DNA of 64,000 nucleotides from Epilithonimonas hispanica (GCF_003385395.1 NZ_QNUG01000012.1:1-64000), one strand, 5' to 3'; shown: positions 8,909 to 17,633, counted from the stretch's first letter. Notes: generated by a model from the letters alone, not told the origin. Program-made: numbers and translations.

Positions 8909-10356
8909 TGAAAACTTACGTGTGCCCGAGTTGTAAAACCGACAATATTCTTACAATTGATATCGAGATTGAACAATATATTTGTAAATCTTGCTCTAAT
9001 TTAATTAATACAGAGACCAAAACGATTTTAAAATCGGTTAAAAAACCAACGGAGAATGTAGTTTTGGAAGTTGGCCAAAAAGGTAAAATTGACGGAATTG
9101 AATATCAAGTTATAGCAATTGTTGTTCGCAAATATGGAACGTCTGTTTTCTGGAGAGAATATTATCTGAAAGACAAAGATAAAAATGACGCATTTTTGAG
9201 TGAAAGCAGTGGACATTGGGTTTTTCTGCAGCCGAAAGAAATGCCGAAAAAAGATTTCAAATTTCATGCAGAATTCAATGGGAAAAAGTACAGATGGTAC
9301 GAATCTACTCCCAATAACATTGATGCAGCAACCGGTTTCTTCGAAGATAAAATTAAATTTTCTCTAGCCAATTATAAAGAATTTGTCAACGGAACAGAAA
9401 TGGTTTCTATTGAGCAAGTTGGAGCAGAAAAAACTTTCCTTTGGGGAAAACACATTCCGAAAAGTGAAATAAAGCGGCAATTCAAACCTAATTATATGCC
9501 GAATTATTCCGGAATTGGGATTGTTCAGCCTTATTATATTAATATCAAACAATTAATCAATGTTCTGGCAATTGTTGCATTATTGATGAGCCTTCTACAA
9601 CTTTACAACACGGTTTCAAGGACGAATTATGAAGTTTTCAGTGACAAAATCAGATTCGATTCTGTAAGAAACAAAGAATTGATTTCGAAGTCGTTTGATT
9701 TGAATGGTGCTTCTGCTCCGCTTAATGTAAAACTCTATTCCAATGTTGATAATTCTTGGGCAAACGTAGAATTGAGTCTCGTGAATGAAAAGACGAATGA
9801 GATCGAATACACATCTCAAGACATTGAACAATATCACGGTTACGAAAGCGGTGAAAGTTGGTCAGAAGGTGATAAAAACAAAGAATTTAATTTTTGTGGT
9901 GTTGCACCGGGAAAATATCATTTTGCAATCAATGCGCAGAAACAAGGTTTTGAACAGCCAAACGGTGAAACATTTTATTCTCCGGATGGAAGCAAGTCTT
10001 TTATTTATGATGAATTTGGATTTGTAGATGTAACAACTTTGGCGACAGGTGAAAAGATTTCTTACAATTTATCAAATCTTCAAACCAATGATTCTGTAAT
10101 CTATTCAGAGTTAGAAAAAGCAAAAGAATTCAAACTCAAGAATCCAAATTTCTCTGCAACACTTCCTGATACAGATACGCTGAATCCCGAATTCGATATT
10201 CAGGCTTTTTGGAAACCTGTGAGTTTTTGGAATTACTTCATCATTATAGGAATAATGATTGTTTTGGTTCTTCTCAATTATTGGGGAAAATATCTTTTTG
10301 ATAAAGAAAAATGGAAAAACAGTAACTATTCTCCTTTTAACGAATATACAAACTGA
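8905..10356 (+). CDS. DUF4178 protein: zinc ribbon, cytoplasmic domain, two membrane segments
   Basis: The 483-residue protein has an N-terminal zinc ribbon (C7, C10, C27, C30) and then a DUF4178 beta-rich domain (about residues 55-200, GQKGKIDGIEYQVIAI and WREYYLK motifs). A membrane helix follows (about 217-234), then a predicted extracytoplasmic beta-sandwich of about 200 residues and a second helix (about 443-462) close to the C-terminus. Both ends should face the cytoplasm. DUF4178 has no established biochemical role; it recurs beside DUF350 and polyamine-type enzymes in bacteria. Its ATG overlaps the speD stop, and its own TGA overlaps the next start, so the genes are translationally coupled. 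I infer a sensor or scaffold for the membrane complex. Confidence 0.8.
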   Translation: MMKTYVCPSCKTDNILTIDIEIEQYICKSCSNLINTETKTILKSVKKPTENVVLEVGQKGKIDGIEYQVIAIVVRKYGTSVFWREYYLKDKDKNDAFLSESSGHWVFLQPKEMPKKDFKFHAEFNGKKYRWYESTPNNIDAATGFFEDKIKFSLANYKEFVNGTEMVSIEQVGAEKTFLWGKHIPKSEIKRQFKPNYMPNYSGIGIVQPYYINIKQLINVLAIVALLMSLLQLYNTVSRTNYEVFSDKIRFDSVRNKELISKSFDLNGASAPLNVKLYSNVDNSWANVELSLVNEKTNEIEYTSQDIEQYHGYESGESWSEGDKNKEFNFCGVAPGKYHFAINAQKQGFEQPNGETFYSPDGSKSFIYDEFGFVDVTTLATGEKISYNLSNLQTNDSVIYSELEKAKEFKLKNPNFSATLPDTDTLNPEFDIQAFWKPVSFWNYFIIIGIMIVLVLLNYWGKYLFDKEKWKNSNYSPFNEYTN

Positions 10357-10550
10357 TGGAAAAAGTTTTAAATTATATCAGAAATAATAAACTATTGCTA
10401 TCCTTGGGAATATTCTTTCTGGGCTGGTTTTTATATTTGACTTACACCGGAAACCAATTCTGCGATTGTGCAAAAACAGAAAAATACAGAGACGGAGCAA
10501 CCAGATATCGTTCACACGGAACTTCAGTTTACAGATATTATCACAAATAA
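10356..10550 (+). CDS. Small single-pass membrane protein with CDC motif
   Basis: A 64-residue protein of unknown function. One membrane helix (about residues 13-31, LLLSLGIFFLGWFLYLTY) is followed by a short basic, Tyr-rich tail with a Cys-Asp-Cys pair (C37, C39). The start overlaps the DUF4178 stop (TGATG), supporting real translation in this operon. The paired cysteines could bind a metal or form a disulfide; this is inference. No family is recognised. Confidence 0.72.
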   Translation: MEKVLNYIRNNKLLLSLGIFFLGWFLYLTYTGNQFCDCAKTEKYRDGATRYRSHGTSVYRYYHK

Positions 10551-10568
10551 ATTTTAAAAACATTAATT

Positions 10569-10784
10569 ATGGGAGATTTCAATTATTTACCAATACTTAA
10601 TTCGATATTATATTCTTTTTTGGGAATTGCAATTTTGTTGATTTGCTATGTTATTATAGAAAAATTGACGCCGGAAAAAACTTGGCACGAGATTTCAAAA
10701 AATAACAATACTGCATTAGCCATTATTTTAGGCGCTTTTATTATTGGGATTTCTATCATTATCAGTGCCGCAATTCATGGATAA
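10569..10784 (+). CDS. DUF350 (YjfL-like) membrane protein
   Basis: The 71-residue protein has two membrane helices (about residues 10-30 and 46-68) joined by a short polar loop with EKLTPEKTW and NNTALAI. It ends in the DUF350 signature ILGAFIIGISIIISAA. DUF350/YjfL proteins are usually found as one or two such hairpins beside glutathionylspermidine-synthase-like, DUF4178 or spermidine-synthase-like genes; their function is unknown. The final 8 bases overlap the start of the aminopropyltransferase. Confidence 0.85.
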   Translation: MGDFNYLPILNSILYSFLGIAILLICYVIIEKLTPEKTWHEISKNNNTALAIILGAFIIGISIIISAAIHG

Positions 10785-12291
10785 AAAACGAATTTCGTTT
10801 GAACTGCTTTTACTTTTTTCGGTATTTGTCATCGCAACTTGCGGACTGATTTATGAATTGGTTGCCGGAGCTTTGGCAAGTTATCTTTTAGGGGATTCTG
10901 TAAAACAGTTTTCTTTCATCATCGGCGTTTATCTTTTCTCGATGGGCGTTGGCTCTTATCTGGCAAAATTCATCCATAAAGATTTACTGAATAAATTTGT
11001 TGAAATCGAAATTCTTGTCGGAGTTATCGGAGGAATCAGTTCGGTAGTTTTATTCTATTTATTCAATACGGTTCATCATTTTGAGCCTGTATTATATCTA
11101 TTTGTATTTCTAACAGGATGTTTGGTTGGATTGGAAATTCCATTATTGATGAATATTCTTAAAGATAAAGTGGCTTTCAAAGATTTAGTTTCCAATGTTT
11201 TCGCGTTTGATTATATCGGTGCTTTGTTGGCATCTATTCTTTTTCCTTTGGTTTTGATTCCGAGTTTGGGCATTATCAGAACACCGCTTTTTTTTGGTTT
11301 GATTAATATTTCCATTGCGATTTTCCTTTCGTTTTATTTGGAAAGAGAACTGAAACATCCAATTACATTAAAAATAAAATCAATTTTCGCCTTTCTAAGT
11401 TTATTAATACTTTTCATTTTTTCGGATAGACTTTTGGCTTTTTCCGAAGAAAAAATGTACGGAGAGAATATCATCTACGCAAACAATTCACCTTATCAAC
11501 GAATTGTTTTGACTAGGAATAATCAGGATTTCCGACTTTATCTTAATAATAATCTTCAGTTTTCTTCCGCTGACGAATACCGCTATCACGAAGCTTTGGT
11601 ACATCCTGCGATGTCTATGGCAAAGAATATCTCGAATGTTTTGGTTTTAGGCGGAGGCGATGGTTTTGCAGTTCGAGAAATTTTGAAATATAAAGACGTA
11701 AAGCATATCACGTTGGTTGATTTGGACGGAGAAATGACCAATTTTTTCCGAGATAATGAAACAATGAAACGTCTGAATCACAACTCATTTTCCAGCCCGA
11801 AAGTTGAAGTGATTAATAAAGACGCTTACATTTGGGTTAAAGAAAACAAGAAAAAATACGATGTCATCATCATCGATTTTCCGGATCCTTCTAATTACAG
11901 TTTAGGAAAATTATATTCGCTTCAGTTTTATAAAGAATTGGAGAAGATTACGACTAATGATACTAAAATTGTGGTCCAAACAACATCGCCTTATTTTGCT
12001 CCGAAATCTTTTTGGTGTATTGATAAAACCATTAATCAGATTTTTCCTTTTACCACAGCTTATCATTCTTATGTTCCTAGTTTTGGAGAATGGGGATTTT
12101 GTCTTGCATCTTTTCAGCCGATTGATAATGAGGTTGTAAGAAAGCTCCCGAATCTGAAATTCTATGATTATAACTTTAAACAAATGTCTTATTTCAGCAA
12201 AGATATGAAAGCAGATAATCTGGAAGTCAACCGTCTTGATAACCAAATTTTGGTAAGATATTTTGATGAAGAATGGGGTAAAGTTCAATAA
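10777..12291 (+). CDS. Membrane-embedded polyamine aminopropyltransferase (SpeE-like)
   Basis: The 504-residue protein starts at the ATG overlapping the DUF350 stop; a TTG 33 bases earlier is less likely. Residues 10-215 form about seven membrane helices. Residues 225-500 form a spermidine-synthase domain: QFSSADEYRYHE (substrate/donor side), the nucleotide-binding GGGDG at 292-296, LVDLD (314-318), and the catalytic loop D367-F-P-D370-P. Both aspartates used for amine deprotonation and binding are present, so it looks active. It should transfer the aminopropyl group of decarboxylated SAM (made by the first operon gene) to an amine at the membrane surface. The acceptor is unknown and need not be putrescine. 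Confidence 0.86.
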   Translation: MDKKRISFELLLLFSVFVIATCGLIYELVAGALASYLLGDSVKQFSFIIGVYLFSMGVGSYLAKFIHKDLLNKFVEIEILVGVIGGISSVVLFYLFNTVHHFEPVLYLFVFLTGCLVGLEIPLLMNILKDKVAFKDLVSNVFAFDYIGALLASILFPLVLIPSLGIIRTPLFFGLINISIAIFLSFYLERELKHPITLKIKSIFAFLSLLILFIFSDRLLAFSEEKMYGENIIYANNSPYQRIVLTRNNQDFRLYLNNNLQFSSADEYRYHEALVHPAMSMAKNISNVLVLGGGDGFAVREILKYKDVKHITLVDLDGEMTNFFRDNETMKRLNHNSFSSPKVEVINKDAYIWVKENKKKYDVIIIDFPDPSNYSLGKLYSLQFYKELEKITTNDTKIVVQTTSPYFAPKSFWCIDKTINQIFPFTTAYHSYVPSFGEWGFCLASFQPIDNEVVRKLPNLKFYDYNFKQMSYFSKDMKADNLEVNRLDNQILVRYFDEEWGKVQ

Positions 12292-12305
12292 TATAATTCT
12301 TTAAA

Positions 12306-13907
12306 GTGTCACAAGAAGTCAACCAATTTTCCCGAAAATCTTTTCTCAAAACTATCTTTTGGGCAGGATTGATGTTGCCATTTCTACAATACTGCAAACA
12401 GAAATCAAAAACATTTTTGATAAAAATCTCAGGAACCAATTATGTTTTAGGACACCAACTTTGGGCTAAAGATTTCCCGAAACCAACCGAAGAAATCACA
12501 ACCAAATTTCTGATTGTGGGAAGTGGAATTTCTGGACTTTCGGCTTGTCGATATTTGAAAAATAATAATGAAGATGATTTTATTTTGGCCGAAATGGAGA
12601 ATCATTTGGGAGGAAATGCTTCTAATGGAGAAAACCAATTTTCAAAGTTTCCTCTTGGCGCACATTATCTCCCGATTCCAAACAAAGAAGATTTGGAATT
12701 GATTGAGTTTCTGAATGAATGTAAAATCTATCTTGGAGATGATGAAAACGGTTTACCGATTTTGGATGATGAACAACTAACTTTTCCAAAAGAAGAACGT
12801 TTGTTTTTCAAAAACGAATGGCAAAATGATTTGGTACCACAGAATGGAATTTCCTCTAAAACTAAAGAAGAACTCAATCGATATTTCAAGATGATGGATG
12901 AATTCCGAATTAAGAAAGATAGTTTCGGTAAATACTGGTTTAACATTCCATTAGATAATTCGAGTCAGGAAAATGAAGCTAGAAGTTTGAATAAGATTAC
13001 TTTTGAAAATTGGCTTCAATCCAATAATTTTAAATCCGAAGAATTACTTTGGTTGCTGGATTATTCTTGCAAAGATGATTATGGTTTGGGTCTGAAATAT
13101 GTTTCTGCTTGGGCTGGAATCCACTATTTTGCAGGAAGAAAAAATAATTGGGCAACCAATCGTCAAGACCAAGTTTTTACTTGGCCCGAAGGAAATGCAA
13201 GATTGGCAAAACATCTTTCAAGATCTGTTGAGAACAAGCAGTTAAGAAATCATCTTGTTTTTGATGTTAATCTTGATAAAGAAAATGTTGAGGTTTTAGT
13301 CTTTGATAATCGATCAAAAATTTCAAAAAAAATTATTGCTGAAAAAGTGCTTTTTGCGACGCCACAGTTTGTGAATCAGCATATTTTTAAGGATAGAAAA
13401 TTCAAAAACTTCAATTATGTTCCCTGGCTTTTGGCAACTTTGACTTTGAAAAATGAATTTGGTGGCGCAGAAGAATTGGCTTGGGACAATGTGATTTTCG
13501 GAACGGAAGGTTTGGGTTACATCAATGACCAACATCAGAATCTGAATCAAATTGTTGGTGAAAAAGTCATCACATATTACCGAAGTTTCTCGACTGATAA
13601 TTGTAAAAAAGCAAGGCGAAAATTATACAATTTGAAGGAAGAACAATTAAAGAATTTAGTTTTAAATGATTTGAAAGTTGCACATCCAGAAATCGAGGAT
13701 TTTATTATTGATATTCAGTTTTATAAATTAGGACACGGGATGATTTCGCCTGTTCCCGATTTTATTTTTGGAGAAGAAAAACAATTAGCCAAACAGAATA
13801 TTGATAACAAAATTTTCTTTGCTCACACCGATTTGTCAGGAATTTCTATTTTTGAAGAAGCCTTTCATCAAGGCATTAGAGCTGGAAAAGAAATGATGGG
13901 AATCTGA
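12306..13907 (+). CDS. FAD-dependent amine-oxidase-like protein with N-terminal export-type segment
   Basis: A 533-residue flavoprotein starting at GTG, 14 bases after the aminopropyltransferase. The N-terminus carries SRKSFLKT (residues 9-16) and a hydrophobic stretch to about 29, resembling a Tat signal with RK in place of RR. A Rossmann FAD motif follows (IVGSGISGLSA, 70-80) with GG at 102-103. The C-terminal part ends with LSGISIFEEAFHQGIRAG, the usual FAD-closing segment of amine-oxidase/desaturase folds. A polyamine or modified lipid amine is a reasonable substrate given the neighbours, but no reaction can be assigned. Export of a folded flavoprotein by Tat would place it in the periplasm. 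Confidence 0.75.
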   Translation: MSQEVNQFSRKSFLKTIFWAGLMLPFLQYCKQKSKTFLIKISGTNYVLGHQLWAKDFPKPTEEITTKFLIVGSGISGLSACRYLKNNNEDDFILAEMENHLGGNASNGENQFSKFPLGAHYLPIPNKEDLELIEFLNECKIYLGDDENGLPILDDEQLTFPKEERLFFKNEWQNDLVPQNGISSKTKEELNRYFKMMDEFRIKKDSFGKYWFNIPLDNSSQENEARSLNKITFENWLQSNNFKSEELLWLLDYSCKDDYGLGLKYVSAWAGIHYFAGRKNNWATNRQDQVFTWPEGNARLAKHLSRSVENKQLRNHLVFDVNLDKENVEVLVFDNRSKISKKIIAEKVLFATPQFVNQHIFKDRKFKNFNYVPWLLATLTLKNEFGGAEELAWDNVIFGTEGLGYINDQHQNLNQIVGEKVITYYRSFSTDNCKKARRKLYNLKEEQLKNLVLNDLKVAHPEIEDFIIDIQFYKLGHGMISPVPDFIFGEEKQLAKQNIDNKIFFAHTDLSGISIFEEAFHQGIRAGKEMMGI

Positions 13908-13953
13908 AATCCCCAAGATTACATTCGACCTTTAACAAAATAAATATCTTCAA

Positions 13954-14976
13954 ATGAAACAGCCTTGGATACATAATGCGAAAACCGATTGGCGATTCAT
14001 TTTATCGCCTCCTTTTTTGGTGCTGGCAATTGTGATTTTGTTTCAAAATCAGATTCAGAATCTGGAAAATCATTATTCGTTTTACACTTGGCTGATTTTG
14101 ATTGTTTTTGTGGATGTTGCGCACGTTTATTCAACCTTATTCAAAACTTATTTTATCAAAGAAGAATTCCAGAAAAGAAAGCTTTTGTATTTGGGAATTC
14201 CTGCAATTAGTCTGATTTTCGGTTTGATTTTTTATCAATTCGGAAGTTTGTTCTTTTGGTCAGTTTTGGCTTTGGTAGCTGTGTTTCATTTTGTTCGTCA
14301 GCAATACGGATTTATGCGATTGTATGCGAGATTTGAGAAGAAAGGATTTTCGAAATTTTGGGACGGAATTGCTATTTATTCCGCTACGATTTTTCCAATG
14401 TTGTATTGGATTAAAACGCCAAGAGCTTTCAATTGGTTTGTAGAAAAAGAGTTTAATTGGCTGGATGCTTTCCCGAATTATATTCCTGCAATTACTATAA
14501 TTTATTTTATAATTCTTGGAATTTGGATTCTGAAAACAATTTATTTTTTCATTAAAGATAAAACCTTCAATATTCCTAAAAATGCAATCATTGTCGGAAC
14601 ATATTTGTCTTGGTATTTTGGAATTGTTTATTTCAACAACGATTTAATTTTCACTTTACTGAATGTCATTTCTCACGGAATTCCTTACATCGCTTTGATT
14701 TATATCAGAGAAATTGAACAAAAAGAAACGGCATCTTTGAAACAACTTTCTATATTTAAAACAGGTTTCGGAATTTTATTATTTGTATTGATTATTATAG
14801 GTTTTGCTTTCTTTGAAGAATTGATGTGGGAAGTTTTGGTCTGGCGGGAGCATTTTTCAATCCAATCGTTAGAATTATCAATATCGTGGCAACAATTCTT
14901 GGTTCCGCTTTTGGTTGTTCCGCAGCTTACACATTATCTTTTGGATGGTTTTATTTGGAAGAATCAGAAAAAATAA
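13954..14976 (+). CDS. Polytopic membrane protein with conserved-looking histidines
   Basis: The 340-residue last gene of the operon encodes about nine or ten membrane helices. Histidines fall at or inside helices in polar motifs: DVAH57, FH112FVRQQYG, ISH241GIPY and LTH327YLLDGF. Such a set recalls membrane metal-dependent oxygenases such as the Brp/Blh carotenoid-cleavage family, but the family is not identified here. It begins 46 bases after the FAD protein with no terminator between them. It could be the final modifying enzyme or the transporter of this system. Confidence 0.7.
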   Translation: MKQPWIHNAKTDWRFILSPPFLVLAIVILFQNQIQNLENHYSFYTWLILIVFVDVAHVYSTLFKTYFIKEEFQKRKLLYLGIPAISLIFGLIFYQFGSLFFWSVLALVAVFHFVRQQYGFMRLYARFEKKGFSKFWDGIAIYSATIFPMLYWIKTPRAFNWFVEKEFNWLDAFPNYIPAITIIYFIILGIWILKTIYFFIKDKTFNIPKNAIIVGTYLSWYFGIVYFNNDLIFTLLNVISHGIPYIALIYIREIEQKETASLKQLSIFKTGFGILLFVLIIIGFAFFEELMWEVLVWREHFSIQSLELSISWQQFLVPLLVVPQLTHYLLDGFIWKNQKK

Positions 14977-15003
14977 AAACTCCCGAAGAATTTTCTCGGG
15001 AGT
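14972..15003 (-). terminator. Terminator for the leftward outer-membrane protein gene
   Basis: ACTCCCGA (14979-14986) pairs with TCGGGAGT (14996-15003). The T-run is on the minus strand (complement of 14971-14978), so it mainly serves the gene ending at 15041, and may also stop the rightward operon. Confidence 0.75.
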
Positions 15004-15040
15004 ATCATTGAAAAATTTGATTTGAATATATAAATGGATG

Positions 15041-17299
15041 TTATCTGGTGCGGTTTTTAATGGCGTCGGAAGCTGTTTCTATATCACGGACTTTCTTTAC
15101 TTTTTTGTTTCCGAAGTTATAAACGATACTCACTTTAACCTGCTGATTGAACTCGTTGTTTTTGACGTAGTTGTAGGTTCCGTCAGCTTGTTTGGTTTCA
15201 ATTTCTACGATGTTGGTTTTCAAAAGGTCATCAATTCCTGCACTGAAAGTCCAGTCGTTCCAGATTTTCTTGATGTTAAGATCCAGGCTCATCAGATCTT
15301 TTAGAAGCCCCAATTCAATCTGCTGTTTGTCAACAAAGAAATAATTAACGCCTACAAACCAGGTTTTCTTTTTATCAAGTCTAATGGTATTATTGGTTTG
15401 AACAATGATGCTGTTTGATTTTGATTTATTAATAAATTCATTAAACATATCGCCAGAAGTTGGGTCTTTTGCCAAATAGCCATCATTCACATTTCTCTGA
15501 ATTCCAATATTAAAGTTCGTTGTCAAATAGCTATTGAAGAATGATTTCTGAATTCCCAGCATTGCAGACATCTCTTGTTTATCTCCAAAATTGGTACGGA
15601 TATATCTTAATTCTTGATATTTTACACCATCTTTTACAACTTCTCTTTGTAAAGGAACTTGGGTAATTACATCTTTGAAATAAGAGTGATTTAAGATCAG
15701 GAAGTAAGAGTTTTTGAACATATAAGTCAACTCATTCGTATAAACCGAAGATGCTTTTACAAAAGGATTATTCTGGATATAATTGTTATCTGTAATGATG
15801 TGTTTTACAGGATTTAGTTCCCAGAAACTTGGTCTTCTCATTCTGCTAGAGAATGCATAGGAGATATTATTTTTATCATTAATAGCATAATTGAAGCTCA
15901 AGTACGGTAAAAGGTTGTTGTATTTTCTTTCGATTCTTGTATACTCTGGATTTTGAGCATTGTCAGAAGTTCCTAAACTATTGGTGATTTCATAACGAGT
16001 TCCAACTTTTCCAGAGAATTTTTCCGTGAATTTCTTTTCCAAGGTCAGGTAAGCACCATAGATGTTTTCATCATAAACAAAGTGATTAGGGCTTAGAGTA
16101 ATATTGATATCTTTTATGCTTCCATCAACATTGTAAGTATAATCGAAAGTATCATTCTTAGTGTCGTTATCTGTTTTTGTTTTGTTATAATTTCCTCCAA
16201 CTGCAACTGTAAATTCATTCTTGAATTTTTTCACATAATCTGCCATTCCAGAAAAATTGTTGATAATCTGTGGCTGGTTTTGTTTGATTTCTCTAGAGAT
16301 TAAACCCACATTTTGAAAAATATCAGAAGCAATGGTTTGGTTGGAACTGCTTTGTTTTCTGTTGTAATTTAGGTAAGAAGCATTCACATTAAGTTTGCTT
16401 CCAAGCTCGTCCATTTTCCATTCGTAGTTTAGGTTGACAGAGTTGTTGGCGCTTTTAGCATTTTCTCTTCCTTTGGTTAAACTATAGTTTGTAACGGTAT
16501 TATTATCATTATCCAAAGATTTTGTGATATTGAATAAATCTGTTCTTGAGTCATAACTTTTATTAAACCAAGTATTCCAGGTAAGTGCAATGTTTTGATT
16601 ATCTGTTAATTGGTAATCTGCGTTGATATAACCTCCGATATTTTGATTGGGATCATTGATATCACCAATGGAGCTGGTAGATGCATTGTTACTTCCATTT
16701 CTCAAGTCATATTTTTGAGGTTCTATGTTAGATCCTCCGCTCAGGTTAGCAGAGATTCCCAGTTTATCTTTTCTATAATTGATGGAAGCACTTGCAGAGT
16801 TACTGAAAAATTTATTGGCAGAACTGGACATTCTCATATTACCATTGGTTCCGTCCGTCATTTTTTTCTTTAAAATGATATTGATGATTCCGTCAGAGGA
16901 TTCTACTTGATACTCACTTCCAGGAACTGTGATGACTTCAATTTTTTGGATGTTTTCTGCAGGTGTATTTTTCAAAAATTGATTCAAAGAATCAGCATCC
17001 ATATTGGTTTTCCTACCATTAATGAAAATTAAAGCATTGTTTTTACCTGCTATTTTCAAAGTTTTATCATCGGTCGTAGAAAGAAGCGGTGTTTGTTTTA
17101 AGATATCAAAAGTAGTACTTCCTTTTGCAACCGGAGAATTGGACACATCATAAACGAAACGGTCGCTTTCTTTTTTGAACACTTGTTTTGTAAGTACAAC
17201 GGCTTCAATGTTTTTTGTTTTGGTAGAATCTGTTTTTGTTTCTTGAGCAAATATTAATCCTGAGAAAAATAATGATGCAATAAGTATTTGAGCTTTCAT
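15041..17299 (-). CDS. TonB-dependent-receptor-like outer membrane beta-barrel protein
   Basis: The 752-residue product has a cleavable signal peptide (about 1-18, ending FAQ). A plug-like domain follows (about 40-155: VYDVSNSP, LLSTTDDKTLKIAGKN, VITVPGSEYQVESSDGIINIIL), then a 22-strand-type barrel of the OMP_b-brl_3 family. There is no SusD partner, no carboxypeptidase-like N-terminal domain and no TonB box that I can identify. The substrate is unknown. It is monocistronic, with a good promoter upstream and a terminator downstream. Such proteins in flavobacteria often respond to metals or envelope signals. Confidence 0.87.
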   Translation of the reverse strand: MKAQILIASLFFSGLIFAQETKTDSTKTKNIEAVVLTKQVFKKESDRFVYDVSNSPVAKGSTTFDILKQTPLLSTTDDKTLKIAGKNNALIFINGRKTNMDADSLNQFLKNTPAENIQKIEVITVPGSEYQVESSDGIINIILKKKMTDGTNGNMRMSSSANKFFSNSASASINYRKDKLGISANLSGGSNIEPQKYDLRNGSNNASTSSIGDINDPNQNIGGYINADYQLTDNQNIALTWNTWFNKSYDSRTDLFNITKSLDNDNNTVTNYSLTKGRENAKSANNSVNLNYEWKMDELGSKLNVNASYLNYNRKQSSSNQTIASDIFQNVGLISREIKQNQPQIINNFSGMADYVKKFKNEFTVAVGGNYNKTKTDNDTKNDTFDYTYNVDGSIKDINITLSPNHFVYDENIYGAYLTLEKKFTEKFSGKVGTRYEITNSLGTSDNAQNPEYTRIERKYNNLLPYLSFNYAINDKNNISYAFSSRMRRPSFWELNPVKHIITDNNYIQNNPFVKASSVYTNELTYMFKNSYFLILNHSYFKDVITQVPLQREVVKDGVKYQELRYIRTNFGDKQEMSAMLGIQKSFFNSYLTTNFNIGIQRNVNDGYLAKDPTSGDMFNEFINKSKSNSIIVQTNNTIRLDKKKTWFVGVNYFFVDKQQIELGLLKDLMSLDLNIKKIWNDWTFSAGIDDLLKTNIVEIETKQADGTYNYVKNNEFNQQVKVSIVYNFGNKKVKKVRDIETASDAIKNRTR

Positions 17300-17347
17300 A
17301 ATTTATTTTATTTGAGAGTAATTTGTTTTTACTAATATTTAACATTG

Positions 17348-17379
17348 CAAAGATATATATTAAAATTAGTATTATGCAA
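17348..17379 (-). promoter_or_regulatory. Promoter of the outer-membrane barrel gene, with overlapping partial dyad
   Basis: On the minus strand, TTG (17377-17379), a 21-base spacer and TATCTTTG (17348-17355) match the Bacteroidota promoter, with the start codon about 50 bases downstream. Imperfect inverted repeats ACTAATATTTAA / TTAAAATTAGT (17332-17370) overlap it and could be an operator. Confidence 0.6.
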
Positions 17380-17504
17380 TACAAAGTAGTAAATAAAATT
17401 AATTTATTGATTTAATTCTTTGATTATCAATTGTAAAAATTTCAACTGTATAATTGTAAGACAATCGGTAATTAAGTTTTGTTACATCTAAAATGAAATA
17501 AAAA

Positions 17505-17535
17505 TGAAAAAAGCCACTGTAAAATTTACAATGGC
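17505..17535 (-). terminator. Terminator after the 2-hydroxyacid dehydrogenase
   Basis: AGCCACTGTAAA pairs with TTTACAATGGCT with one internal mismatch; the T-run lies on the minus strand (complement of 17500-17511). It lies about 100 bases past the dehydrogenase stop. Confidence 0.55.
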
Positions 17536-17610
17536 TTCATTATCTTAAAGTTCAGATATGGAATTTTAAGGTTTTATTTTAAATTTAAGTCACAATTTAC
17601 TTTTAAAAAA

Positions 17611-17630
17611 CTTTTGTGCCTTTTGTGGTT
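17611..17630. repeat. Solo end of the dispersed CTTTTGT/ACCACA repeat
   Basis: CTTTTGTGCCTTTTGTGGTT is the right-hand terminus seen in the paired elements at 44700-44975 and 51459-51613. It ends three bases from the dehydrogenase stop codon. No convincing left partner was found in the 300-base gap. Confidence 0.7.
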
Positions 17631-17633
17631 TGT

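Noticed and set aside
14826-15011. 61-residue rightward ORF at the end of the His-rich membrane gene
   Set aside because: It overlaps the membrane-protein gene in another frame and the terminator.
17360-17385. Palindromic operator for a PadR-type regulator at the barrel-gene promoter
   Set aside because: The two halves around ATTATGCAATACAAAGTA match poorly and no PadR gene is adjacent; kept only as an imperfect dyad in the promoter entry.
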